A stretch of 38,721 nucleotides of DNA, taken from positions 1-38,721 of the forward strand of contig CAKVOK010000033.1 in assembly GCA_934792465.1 (NCBI GenBank), given 5' to 3'. The notes under the pieces are model-generated. The model was given only the letters and a program-made list of their open reading frames with translations, was not told the DNA's origin and did no database searches. Origin of the DNA: an uncultured Clostridia bacterium. Lineage in GTDB: Bacteria; Bacillota; Clostridia; RUG12999. A program made the translations under genes and the position numbers. Positions 23,256 through 32,486 of the stretch are shown here, one piece after another. Positions within the stretch are counted from its first letter, which is position 1, and each line of letters starts with the position of its first letter.

Positions 23256-24833
23256 ATGTTTCGGTATATATGCCTTATTACTGCGGCGGTGCTTATGCTT
23301 TCGTCATGCGCACCGGCAGAAGAAAGCAAAACGGATAAAGATGGATATAAAATAGAATCTCCGGCAAAGCCTGTTTATAATCCGATGGGCAATGATGAGC
23401 TTATGATGTATGTTATAAGACCGGACACCATGAATCCGATTCTTACGCAGTTCAAAGCCGACAGAGATTTGTTTTCGCTTGTATATGAGCCGCTGATAGC
23501 CGTGAAAAATAATTTTACGGCAGATTTTCGTCTGGCGGAAAAAGCGGAAATATCCGGCGGAGGAAAAACGCTGACGGTAACGCTCAAAAACGGTATTAAA
23601 TGGCACGATGGCAGCGAGCTTTCGGCAAAAGACGTGAGCTATACGGTAAAGGCGATTAAAGACGCCGGAGAAGCGTGCCGATATTATCAGAATGTTGAAA
23701 ATATAGAGAGTACCGGCGGCAGCGGAAACACGGTTAAATTTACATTGAAAAATCCCGATTCGGGGTTTATGTATCTGCTGACGTTCCCTATTATAAAATC
23801 ATCGTCCGGCGATTTCAAGCCCGTAGGAACGGGAATGTATAAGTTTACGGACTACGATTCGCCGTCGGAATATACGCTGGAGAAAAATGAACATTATACG
23901 CTCGGAGAAGTGAATATAGACAAGGTGACGGTAAATGTTCTGCCGGACACGGCTTCTGCGGCAAACGGATTTAAGATGAACAGCGTTGACGCAGCTTTTG
24001 TCAGAAACGATGATTTGGCAAAATATACGGTTTCAAAAAATATAAAGAGCAAGTCTGTCAATACGTCGAAATATACGTATCTGACGTTCGACAGCAAGAA
24101 TACGCTTTTGAATGAAACAGAACTGAAAAAAGCTATCAAGCGGACGATAGCGACTGCGAAGATAACCACGGACCTTTTGCCGAAAAAAGCTGTGCTTTGC
24201 GACAGCCCGGTTCATCCCAATGCGTCGTATGCGCTGAAAAATGAAAACAAGGAAACCGAAAGCGTAAAGGAAGCATTGGAGAAAAACGGATATATTTTGG
24301 ACGAGGACGGCTACAGATATAAGAAAACGGATTCGGGAAAGAAACGGCTTTCGTTTTCTCTGCTGATAAATGCGGACAATTCCGCCCGTGTGATAATGGG
24401 CGATTTTATAAAGTCGGCACTTGAAGGCATCGGTATGAGTATAAAGCTTGTAAAGGCGAGCAACGAAACATATGCTTCCTATGCGCAGAACGGCAAATAT
24501 GATATGGTGCTGTGCGAAACCGAAATTTTGGAAAATTATGATTTGACTTTCATGCTCGGCACGGGCGGTGCGCTCAATCTCGGCGGATATTCCTCCGAGG
24601 TAATGGACGACTTGCTGAACAAGGCAAGGACGGCGGAAAACGAAGAAGAAAGAATAAAGTATATGAAAAAGATTCAGAAGCAGTTTGAAGCGGATTTGCC
24701 GCATATACCGCTGTATTTTTCGCTGGACAAGCTTATGTACAACAGCCTTAGGTTTGAAAATATAGAATCCGGCTGCATAGGCGGAGGATATCTGAACGCA
24801 AATAAATGGATACTGAAAAAAACAGGAGATTAA
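23256..24833 (+). CDS. Family 5 extracellular solute-binding lipoprotein (peptide/nickel type)
   Basis: The N-terminus has a lipobox LSSC with the lipid-accepting Cys at residue 18. The mature part has the SBP_bac_5 pattern: RPDTMNPILTQF, GGKTLTVTLKNGIKWHDGSELSAKDVSYT, and PIIKSSSGDFKPVGTGMYKF. The C-terminal lobe follows. Length of 525 residues is normal. Such proteins capture oligopeptides or metal chelates for an ABC importer, but no permease or ATPase gene is adjacent. It may therefore serve an importer encoded elsewhere or act as a sensor. The stop is 2 bases from the helicase start. Confidence 0.88.
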   Translation: MFRYICLITAAVLMLSSCAPAEESKTDKDGYKIESPAKPVYNPMGNDELMMYVIRPDTMNPILTQFKADRDLFSLVYEPLIAVKNNFTADFRLAEKAEISGGGKTLTVTLKNGIKWHDGSELSAKDVSYTVKAIKDAGEACRYYQNVENIESTGGSGNTVKFTLKNPDSGFMYLLTFPIIKSSSGDFKPVGTGMYKFTDYDSPSEYTLEKNEHYTLGEVNIDKVTVNVLPDTASAANGFKMNSVDAAFVRNDDLAKYTVSKNIKSKSVNTSKYTYLTFDSKNTLLNETELKKAIKRTIATAKITTDLLPKKAVLCDSPVHPNASYALKNENKETESVKEALEKNGYILDEDGYRYKKTDSGKKRLSFSLLINADNSARVIMGDFIKSALEGIGMSIKLVKASNETYASYAQNGKYDMVLCETEILENYDLTFMLGTGGALNLGGYSSEVMDDLLNKARTAENEEERIKYMKKIQKQFEADLPHIPLYFSLDKLMYNSLRFENIESGCIGGGYLNANKWILKKTGD

Positions 24834-24835
24834 CC

Positions 24836-27214
24836 ATGACGGTATTAAACGAATTTAACAAACTGAAAAGAGAACTCCTCGAAGCGGAGTTCTCCAAGCT
24901 GAACCGCCCTCAAAAAGAGGCGGTTTTTAATTCCGAGGGCGCAATGCTCATACTTGCCGGGGCAGGCAGCGGAAAAACGACAACTGTGGTAAACAAGATT
25001 ACATATATGCTGAAATACGGAAGCAGCTATGAGGATTTTGCGGAGCTCCCGCCGAATATAGACGAAAATGCAATCGCATATATGGAGGCATTTGCGGCAG
25101 AGAATATGCCGCCGGACGAAATGGCGGCGGCTATGATAAGGAACAATCCGATACCGTCGTATAACATACTTGCTTTCACGTTTACAAACAAGGCGGCAAA
25201 CGAAATGAAAGACCGTATAGCACTGTCTGCAGGCAATCTTGCGGCGGATATGTGGATAGGTACGTTCCATTCGATATGTGTGCGTATTTTAAGACGGTTT
25301 ATAGATATGCTGCCGGGATATACGAGGGATTTCGTTATTTACGATACGGACGACTGCAAAACGCTGGTGAAAGAATGTCTTGCGCTTTGCGGAATCAGCG
25401 ACAGAGAAATCTCCGTAAATACGGTACTCGGAGAGATAAGCCGTGCCAAAGATAAGATGTATACTCCGGAGGATTATGCACAACACATGAGAGCGAGCAT
25501 TAATTTTGACGCGGCAGCTATGGTCAGACTTTACAGCTGCTATCAGCAAAAGCTGAAAGAATACAATGCACTTGATTTTGATGATATAATATGCCATACC
25601 GTAAGGCTTCTCATGAATAACGAAGAAGTGCTGAAACGCCTTTCGGGCAGATTTAAATATGTGCTTGTGGACGAGTATCAGGACACAAACGCAGTGCAGT
25701 ATAAATTAATCTCGCTTCTCGCTTCCGCACATAAGAATATATGCGTTGTCGGCGATGACGACCAGTCCATATACGGCTGGAGGGGAGCGGATATAACGAA
25801 TATACTGGAATTTGAAAATCAGTATAAAAACTGCAGGGTAATAAAACTGGAGCAAAACTACAGGTCAACGGATATTATACTTCATGCCGCAAATGAGGTT
25901 ATCAAGAATAATATGGGACGTAAGGGGAAAAAACTCTGGACAAATACGTCCGGCGGCGAAAAAATAGATTTGTATACGGCTATTGATGAGCGTGACGAGG
26001 CAAATACTCTTGTTTCACATATCAAAGCTTACATAAAAGACAAAAAATATGATTATGACGATTTTGCGGTGCTTTACAGAACGCACAGCCTTTCCCGTGT
26101 GATAGAAGATGTGCTTATAAGAGAGGGACTTCCGTATAAGATTGTAGGCGGTTTAAGGTTCTATGAACGCAAGGAGATTAAAGATGTTCTTGCATATATC
26201 AGGCTGACGATTAACGAAAGCGATAATATAAGCCTGAAAAGAATTATAAATGTTCCCAAAAGGGGCATAGGCAATACAACGGTCGATAGGCTGGCGGCAA
26301 TGTCGGAGGAAACCGGCAAATCAATGCTTGGTATAATAAAGTCGGAAGATACCTCGCAGCTCGGCAGGGCGGCGGCAAAACTTAGCGAATTTAAGGCTGT
26401 TTCCGAAAGAATAAAGAATTATGCGGACGAGCATCTTCCGTCCGAATGTATACGATATGTGCTTACATCTACGGGGCTTGATGCGGAGTATATGAAAGAA
26501 GACGAAATCACGGGCAAAACACGTATTGAAAACGTGGAGGAACTTGTGAACGTGGCGGCGGAACTTGAACAAAACGAGGGAATAAAGACAATACGTGAAT
26601 TTTTGGAATATACGTCGCTGCTTTCGGATTCCGGAGCTGCGGACAACGATGAAGAAAAGAGCATAACTCTCATGACTATGCATGCAGCGAAAGGACTGGA
26701 ATTTCCCGTTGTATTCATTGCAGGCATGGAGGAAGGGATTTTCCCGAAAAATGATGATTTCACCGTTGATGAAAGCAGGCTTGAAGAGGACAGACGACTC
26801 TTTTATGTTGCGATAACGAGGGCGAAAAAGGAATTGTTTATTTCGCACAGTATGTCGAGAATGATATTCGGAAAGACGAATTATCAGCGGCCGTCGAGAT
26901 TCCTCGACGAATTGCCGCAGGAATCGCTGAAAACCCATGCGGGCTATACAAGGACGGCGCATATATCGCCGAAACCGAGCAGATTCGTGCCGCCGGTTAA
27001 TACGCAGTTTAAGACAACGGCGGTAAATATGCTGAAAAAGAGCGAAAGCGGCAGCGGAGATTTCAACACGGGCGACAGAGTGGAGCATAAGAAATTCGGC
27101 AGGGGAATCGTCACGGCGAAAAGTGCTTCGGGAACGCTTACGGTGCTGACCGTGGAATTTGACAAATTCGGCAGCAAAAACATCGTTTCAACGGTGCTGA
27201 AAAAAGTAGAATAA
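24836..27214 (+). CDS. pcrA: ATP-dependent DNA helicase, UvrD/PcrA family
   Basis: This 792-residue superfamily 1A helicase starts at ATG 24836 (AGGAG 8 bases before). Motif I is AGAGSGKTTT (41-50), with TFTNKAANEM (Ia), VLVDEYQDTN (II), VVGDDDQSIYGWRG (III), LEQNYRST (IV), TMHAAKGLEF (V) and VAITRAKKEL (VI). The C-terminal Tudor-like domain (VEHKKFGRGIV) is present. An acidic insert of about 50 residues lies between motifs I and Ia, longer than usual. It unwinds DNA in repair and rolling-circle replication. The gene is the last in the PBP run. Confidence 0.95.
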   Translation: MTVLNEFNKLKRELLEAEFSKLNRPQKEAVFNSEGAMLILAGAGSGKTTTVVNKITYMLKYGSSYEDFAELPPNIDENAIAYMEAFAAENMPPDEMAAAMIRNNPIPSYNILAFTFTNKAANEMKDRIALSAGNLAADMWIGTFHSICVRILRRFIDMLPGYTRDFVIYDTDDCKTLVKECLALCGISDREISVNTVLGEISRAKDKMYTPEDYAQHMRASINFDAAAMVRLYSCYQQKLKEYNALDFDDIICHTVRLLMNNEEVLKRLSGRFKYVLVDEYQDTNAVQYKLISLLASAHKNICVVGDDDQSIYGWRGADITNILEFENQYKNCRVIKLEQNYRSTDIILHAANEVIKNNMGRKGKKLWTNTSGGEKIDLYTAIDERDEANTLVSHIKAYIKDKKYDYDDFAVLYRTHSLSRVIEDVLIREGLPYKIVGGLRFYERKEIKDVLAYIRLTINESDNISLKRIINVPKRGIGNTTVDRLAAMSEETGKSMLGIIKSEDTSQLGRAAAKLSEFKAVSERIKNYADEHLPSECIRYVLTSTGLDAEYMKEDEITGKTRIENVEELVNVAAELEQNEGIKTIREFLEYTSLLSDSGAADNDEEKSITLMTMHAAKGLEFPVVFIAGMEEGIFPKNDDFTVDESRLEEDRRLFYVAITRAKKELFISHSMSRMIFGKTNYQRPSRFLDELPQESLKTHAGYTRTAHISPKPSRFVPPVNTQFKTTAVNMLKKSESGSGDFNTGDRVEHKKFGRGIVTAKSASGTLTVLTVEFDKFGSKNIVSTVLKKVE

Positions 27215-27244
27215 CATATACGGAGCGGATATGGAGGAAAGAGC

Positions 27245-27301
27245 ATGAAATTTTTCCGAATCGTAATTACTTGCGGTTCGGTGGAATTTTATGCTTATTG
27301 A
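27245..27301 (+). other. Possible 18-codon ORF after pcrA
   Basis: ATG at 27245 has GGAGG 8 bases upstream and encodes 18 residues before TGA at 27299-27301. It overlaps the terminator-like hairpin at 27248-27290, so it may be chance. No recognisable product. Confidence 0.2.
27248..27290 (+). terminator. Terminator-like hairpin after pcrA
   Basis: AAATTTTTCCGAA (27248-27260) can pair with TTCGGTGGAATTTT (27277-27290), with an unpaired base in the stem. T-rich sequence follows. It would end the PBP-pcrA transcript ahead of the promoter at 27355. Confidence 0.45.
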
Positions 27302-27354
27302 TTTAATATATTGTATATAAAGGAAAAATTAACGGAAATTTATCTTATTTTATG

Positions 27355-27383
27355 TTGACAACGCAGATGGTTTATAGTATAAT
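27355..27383 (+). promoter_or_regulatory. Perfect-consensus sigma-A promoter of the DHHW-MBOAT operon
   Basis: TTGACA (27355-27360), a 17-base spacer and TATAAT (27378-27383) lie just before GGAGG (27401-27405) and the GTG start at 27414. No later promoter was seen before 38610, so it may drive the whole rightward run. Confidence 0.85.
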
Positions 27384-27413
27384 TATTATGGGGTAGCATT
27401 GGAGGTGTGTACG

Positions 27414-29168
27414 GTGGAAACGGTAGTGCTGAAAAAGAAGTATGTTTTGGCGGCGGCAGCGGGTCTGTGCGTATTGGTCGGACTCTGCATTTTTTTTGTT
27501 TTGAGCTGCCGTGCGATTGCAGTATATCCGCAGGAAAAATTCTTTAAAATAAACGGCAAAAAGTATAATGTGAAAAGTGAAGCATTTATATATAACGGAT
27601 ATGATTATCTGCCGGCAGGAGATGTTTTGCCTCCGTTCGGATATACCTTGAAGTGGGACAGCGAAAAAGAAACTCTGTACATAGAGAAAAAAGGAAAAAC
27701 CGGCAGCATAGCTGCGGAAAGCAATATATATAAATCAGAAGGAAAAGAAGAGAAATTCGAACAGCCGGCAAAAATGCATGAAGGACGTATATATCTTAAT
27801 ACAAAGATGCTGAAAAAGATTACGGGGAAAAATTTCAAACTGCACGGCAATATAAAAAAGACAGTCAAGGATACGGCGATATTCGATGCCGCCGATAACG
27901 GATTTGTATTAAACGGTGCGGAAAAAAAGGCGGACGATATTCCGGCGAAAATCGGCGGAACTGTCATGGTTTCGGCAAAATCGGTTCTTTCGCAGTGCGG
28001 ATACAGCGTGTCGGAAAAAGACGGCGTTTTAAAAGCGGAGCATTTCGGTGTTAAAACGGAGATTTCAGAGAAAAAAATCGTATCAAACGGAAAGAAATCG
28101 GCAGAGAAAGCCCTGATGTATCACGAACGTTTGTTTATAAGCTTAAAAGCGTTTTCGTTCATTTCGGGTATTGAAGCCGAAATAAAGGGCAATATAAGAG
28201 AAAGTTCGTTCGGCAGGAGAGATTGCCTGGAGGATACTCAGCCGACCGATAAATACAGAAAAAAAGATTATGAGGGAACATATAACGGCGTGACGATTGC
28301 CGACGGAGCAGGCATGGAGCTGCTCGGCATATCGGAGAAAGCCTCGGAAAAATATGCGGAGATAATAAACAAAACTGCGGATGCACTCAAAGACGTAAAG
28401 GTATATAATATAATAGTGCCGTCGGCGGGGGAGTTTTACGCTCCCGAGAGCGTGAAGGTGTCGCAGATTAAAGGGATAAAGGCGGCATATAAACGGCTTG
28501 ACAAAAAGATTATGCCGATAAATGTATACGCTGCGCTTGAAGAAAAAGCGGACGAATATATATTTTTCAGAACCGACCATCATTGGACGCAGAGAGGCGC
28601 ATATTATGCATACCGTGAATTTGCAAATCAAAAGGGTATGTATCTGCCGCCGCTCGATGAATTTAAGACGGAAAAGATATACGGTTATCTCGGTTCTTTT
28701 GAAGCATTTGCGGCAGGAACGCCCGGAGCGGCTATGCTTGCGGCAAATCCCGATGAATTTGAAAAGTTTTATCCGAATGTAAAGGCGAAATGTACGTTTT
28801 ACACGGATTGCAAAATGGAAAACAAAACCGGCGAGAGCGACGTTGTTTCGGATTATCACAGCTACACCTCGTTCATAGGCGGCGACCACCCGGTTACGAA
28901 AATAGAAACGGACGTTAAAAACGGTAAAAAGCTTGTTATAATAAAAGAATCCTACGGAAACGCATTCGCCACATGGGCGGTTAACAATTACGAAACGGTC
29001 TATACGGTAGACCCCCGTGAATTTAACGGATTCGGCGGCAAAACCGAAAGCTTTGATTTAAAAGCGTTTTACGAAGAAACAAAATTCGATGATTTGATTA
29101 TTATTACATATCCGGTATCGACAATTTCGGAGGGAATACGAAAATCCATATCTAAGATGACAGATTAA
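27414..29168 (+). CDS. Membrane-anchored DHHW-family protein with copper-amine-oxidase-type stalk domain
   Basis: The start is GTG 27414, 8 bases after GGAGG; the upstream TTG overlaps that site. The 584-residue protein has one N-terminal membrane helix (about 10-33), then two small stalk-type beta domains like the copper amine oxidase N-domain (about 39-90 and 165-260, with YLPAGDVLPPFGY). A C-terminal SGNH-hydrolase-like DHHW domain has DHHW at about 388-391 followed by TQRGAYYAY, then GDHP and KESYGNAFATW. DHHW and AlgX/AlgJ proteins transfer acetyl groups to exported polysaccharides. Here it pairs with the MBOAT gene next door, which would supply acetyl groups across the membrane. Confidence 0.8.
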   Translation: METVVLKKKYVLAAAAGLCVLVGLCIFFVLSCRAIAVYPQEKFFKINGKKYNVKSEAFIYNGYDYLPAGDVLPPFGYTLKWDSEKETLYIEKKGKTGSIAAESNIYKSEGKEEKFEQPAKMHEGRIYLNTKMLKKITGKNFKLHGNIKKTVKDTAIFDAADNGFVLNGAEKKADDIPAKIGGTVMVSAKSVLSQCGYSVSEKDGVLKAEHFGVKTEISEKKIVSNGKKSAEKALMYHERLFISLKAFSFISGIEAEIKGNIRESSFGRRDCLEDTQPTDKYRKKDYEGTYNGVTIADGAGMELLGISEKASEKYAEIINKTADALKDVKVYNIIVPSAGEFYAPESVKVSQIKGIKAAYKRLDKKIMPINVYAALEEKADEYIFFRTDHHWTQRGAYYAYREFANQKGMYLPPLDEFKTEKIYGYLGSFEAFAAGTPGAAMLAANPDEFEKFYPNVKAKCTFYTDCKMENKTGESDVVSDYHSYTSFIGGDHPVTKIETDVKNGKKLVIIKESYGNAFATWAVNNYETVYTVDPREFNGFGGKTESFDLKAFYEETKFDDLIIITYPVSTISEGIRKSISKMTD

Positions 29169-29183
29169 AGAGAGGTAAAACAT

Positions 29184-30572
29184 ATGATATTTTCAAGTCT
29201 GCTTTTCCTGTGCATATTTCTGCCCGTTGTGTTAGGGCTTTATTATGCCTCGAAAAACATGGTATATAAAAATCTTGTGCTTGTTATAAGCTCACTTATA
29301 TTTTATGCATGGGGCGAACCTGTGTGGATTCTTGCGCTTTTGTTCAGCGCCGGAATCGATTATATTCACGGACTTATCATTGACAAATATTTCGGGAAAT
29401 GGCAGGCGAAAGCAGCGCTTATAAGCTCGCTTGTGCTGAATCTCGGCATACTTATGACGTTCAAATATCTTGGCTTTTTCAACAGTAATATAAACTTTAT
29501 TTTTAAGACAAATCTGCCGGTGAATGTATTTTCGCTGCCGCTTGGTATATCGTTTTATACATTCCAGACGCTTTCGTATACAATCGATATGTATAGGGGA
29601 GAGATAAAGGTTCAGCGCTCGTTTCTGAAATTTATGACATATGTGTCTATGTTTCCGCAGCTTGTCGCAGGCCCTATAGTAAGATATATAGATATTGAAA
29701 AGCAGATTGACAACAGAACGGTTACGAAAGAAAAGTTTGAGCAGGGTATAATAAGATTCGCACAGGGACTTTTTAAGAAAGTTATATTCGCAAACAGCGC
29801 CGGAAAAGTGGCGGCAATGCTTCTCGACGGCAAGCTTTCGGAGCTTTCGGCTCTCGGTGCGTGGCTCGGCATACTCATGTATACTTTCCAGATATATTTT
29901 GATTTCTCGGGATATTCCGATATGGCGATAGGCTTAGGCAAATTTTTCGGATTTGATTTCCTGGAAAACTTCAACTATCCGTATATGTCAAAAAACGTAA
30001 CGGAGTTTTGGCGCAGATGGCATATATCGCTCAGTACGTTTTTCAGAGATTACGTGTATATACCGCTCGGCGGAAACCGTCATGACCAGATAAGAAATAT
30101 TATTGTCGTATGGGCGCTGACGGGATTTTGGCACGGTGCAAGCTGGAACTTCATATTGTGGGGACTTTATTACGGTTTGCTGCTTATTATAGAGAAAAAA
30201 TGCTTTAACGGCAAGCTGCTGAAGCTTCCGGCACCGATAGGCGTTTTATACAGCATGCTAATAGTTATATTCGGCTGGACGCTGTTCTATTTCACCGACA
30301 TGGCAAGGCTCGGAGAATTTCTGAAAGCGATGTTCGGCGGAAACGGTATGCTTGCGGACGGAACGGCACTCTCGATATTGTGGTCGAATATATTCCTTAT
30401 TGCGGCGCTTGCGATTGCGTCTACAGATGTAATAAAAATAGGGTTTGAAAAGCTGGAAAAAACGAAAATATCAACTGTGGCTGTTCCTGCGGCAGTTGTG
30501 ATTTCTATGTTCATATGCTTTACGATGCTTGTCGGACAGACATACAACCCGTTTTTGTATTTCAGATTTTAA
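29184..30572 (+). CDS. MBOAT-family O-acyltransferase (AlgI/DltB-like)
   Basis: This 462-residue polytopic protein begins with MIFSSLLFLCIFLPVVLGLYY, typical of AlgI. It contains FPQLVAGPIVRY, DFSGYSDMAIGLGKFFGF, NFNYPYMSKNVTEFWRRWH and LTGFWHGASWNF; the catalytic histidine is about residue 317 in WHGAS. It probably moves acyl groups from the cytosol to the outside for transfer to a surface glycan by the flanking DHHW proteins. The arrangement DHHW-MBOAT-DHHW is characteristic of glycan acetylation modules. Confidence 0.93.
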   Translation: MIFSSLLFLCIFLPVVLGLYYASKNMVYKNLVLVISSLIFYAWGEPVWILALLFSAGIDYIHGLIIDKYFGKWQAKAALISSLVLNLGILMTFKYLGFFNSNINFIFKTNLPVNVFSLPLGISFYTFQTLSYTIDMYRGEIKVQRSFLKFMTYVSMFPQLVAGPIVRYIDIEKQIDNRTVTKEKFEQGIIRFAQGLFKKVIFANSAGKVAAMLLDGKLSELSALGAWLGILMYTFQIYFDFSGYSDMAIGLGKFFGFDFLENFNYPYMSKNVTEFWRRWHISLSTFFRDYVYIPLGGNRHDQIRNIIVVWALTGFWHGASWNFILWGLYYGLLLIIEKKCFNGKLLKLPAPIGVLYSMLIVIFGWTLFYFTDMARLGEFLKAMFGGNGMLADGTALSILWSNIFLIAALAIASTDVIKIGFEKLEKTKISTVAVPAAVVISMFICFTMLVGQTYNPFLYFRF

Positions 30573-30584
30573 GGAGGAGGAAAA

Positions 30585-31766
30585 ATGCGTTCAAAAATAA
30601 CGATTTCAGCTTTTGTAATAATGCTTGCGTTTTTTGTGTATATAGGCATTTTTGCTCCGAAAGACGTAGCAAGCGTGCATGAAGAAAACAGAGAAATAAA
30701 GCAGATGCCGAAATTCAGTACGGAAATGCTGTTCGGCGGCACTTTTTCAAAGGATTTTGAAGATTATCTGGCGGATAATGTGGGATTCAGAGGGAAATTC
30801 ACGGCACTTTCGGCAAAGCTGAATACTTATAAGGGTGTAACTTCAGAATACGGTACGCTCGTTTCAGTTAATAAGGGACTTGGAGTCGGCGAAAGCTCGA
30901 AAGGCTCGCTTATAATTCTTGACGATAAGATAATGGAAATATACAGGGAAGATAAATCGGCACTGAATATGTATATTGAAACTCTGAATAAATATGCGAA
31001 AACCATGCCGAAAAACGTAAATATATATTCTATGCTTATACCCACGCAGATTGAGTTTGAATGTCCGAATACGGGCGACAGCCAAAAGAAAACGATTGAC
31101 GCTGTGTATAAATCGGAGGACGAACGTATTAAGACGATAAACGTTTACGATTCCCTGAAAAAGAATACCGATGATTATATATATTTCAGAACAGATCACC
31201 ACTGGACGCAGAGGGGAGCATATCTCGGATATTGCGAACTTGCGAAAAAAGCGGGATTCGATTCGGTGAAGCTTTCGGATTTGCAAGAAGAGAGCCGAAA
31301 AGGATTTTTGGGATATTTGTATAACCAGGCGAATGACCCGGATATGAAGAAACATGCAGATACCATAGAATGGTTTACAAGAACAGAAAATTTCACGGTG
31401 TCCGCACACGACAAGGACGAAAACGGCAAGTATATTGATTACGAAACCAAAATGTATAATATCCCGGCAGATGAAGTAAAACCGAAATACAGCGTATTCA
31501 TGGGCGGCGACCATTCGTATCTTAAAATGACGTCGGATATTAAAAACGGAAAGACAATCTGCGTTATAAAGGATTCCTACGGAAACGCAATGCTTCCGCT
31601 GCTGACGAACAGCTATGAAACGGTTATAGCCGTAGACCCCAGAAGCTATGACGGCAAGGTGTCCGAACTGGTGAAAAAGGAAAAGGTTGACGATTTGCTG
31701 ATACTTAATTATACGTTTACTACAACATTTAAGGATTTTATAGAAAAGATAGAAGAAATAAGATAA
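30585..31766 (+). CDS. Second DHHW-family protein (AlgX/AlgJ-like acetylation partner)
   Basis: This 393-residue protein has an N-terminal anchor or signal (about 5-24). The DHHW motif is at 204-207 within YFRTDHHWTQRG, then GGDHSYLKM and KDSYGNAMLPLL, which shows the same SGNH-like core as the protein at 27414 but without the stalk domains. A paralogue created by duplication is likely. GGAGGAGG lies before the start. Confidence 0.85.
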   Translation: MRSKITISAFVIMLAFFVYIGIFAPKDVASVHEENREIKQMPKFSTEMLFGGTFSKDFEDYLADNVGFRGKFTALSAKLNTYKGVTSEYGTLVSVNKGLGVGESSKGSLIILDDKIMEIYREDKSALNMYIETLNKYAKTMPKNVNIYSMLIPTQIEFECPNTGDSQKKTIDAVYKSEDERIKTINVYDSLKKNTDDYIYFRTDHHWTQRGAYLGYCELAKKAGFDSVKLSDLQEESRKGFLGYLYNQANDPDMKKHADTIEWFTRTENFTVSAHDKDENGKYIDYETKMYNIPADEVKPKYSVFMGGDHSYLKMTSDIKNGKTICVIKDSYGNAMLPLLTNSYETVIAVDPRSYDGKVSELVKKEKVDDLLILNYTFTTTFKDFIEKIEEIR

Positions 31767-31781
31767 AAGGAAGTGGACACA

Positions 31782-32471
31782 GTGGCACAGCTTCTCAGTT
31801 TGATTTGTGTAAGCCTGTTCTTTATCCTCGGAATAAGTATTGTAAAAAAATATTTCGGAGTTGAATTTGAGGACAGGATAAACACCGCATTTTTTATGTT
31901 AATCTGTGTCGCTGTGTGTGAATTTGTATATAAGAGTGTGGATTCCGGTACGATGTACAGCGGAAATCTGCTTGAATATGCGCTGAAATCAAACGGCAGA
32001 GCGTATGACTTTGTGTGTGAAACTCTCGGAAAGCTCGTATTCGGAAAGACGGATACGGTGAAGCTGATGCTCGGAACGCTGTGCTTCGGGATTGCGCTTG
32101 CGGAATGTGAGGATGCGGTGTTTTATCCGTTTGCGTTCATGTGTTTTTCGGAGGGCGGAGTAATTCTTCTGCTTGCCGTGTCGGCGATGAAGTATTCGGA
32201 AAACTTGATGGTATCATTGGTTTTTACGGCATTGGCTATGGTATTTGACGTTAGGGCGGCGGCGCTGCTTGTGTTTATATTGATGAACCGCACAAAGCTG
32301 AAACGGTATGCTGTCTATTTTTACGGAGCGGCGGCACTGTTTTGCGGAAACGTCTTGTTTGCTCCGGCATATGCATATGCGGTTAAAAAAATAAACGATA
32401 AATTTGTGAGCGGAGCGGTGAAAACGGCTTCGCTGGTATATATGGGCTATTTGCTCATATGTGCGTTTTGA
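31782..32471 (+). CDS. Polytopic membrane protein, unknown, partner of PIG-V-like gene
   Basis: The GTG at 31782 is chosen because AAAGGAAG (31766-31773) is about 8 bases away; the first GTG at 31773 is too close. About 230 residues form roughly 6 hydrophobic segments with a charged middle (EFEDRINT, KFVSGAVKT). No family is recognised. It precedes the PIG-V-like gene by a few bases, so they are probably made together. A role in glycan export is possible from that context only. Confidence 0.5.
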   Translation: MAQLLSLICVSLFFILGISIVKKYFGVEFEDRINTAFFMLICVAVCEFVYKSVDSGTMYSGNLLEYALKSNGRAYDFVCETLGKLVFGKTDTVKLMLGTLCFGIALAECEDAVFYPFAFMCFSEGGVILLLAVSAMKYSENLMVSLVFTALAMVFDVRAAALLVFILMNRTKLKRYAVYFYGAAALFCGNVLFAPAYAYAVKKINDKFVSGAVKTASLVYMGYLLICAF

Positions 32472-32486
32472 ACGGCGGTGTATGGT

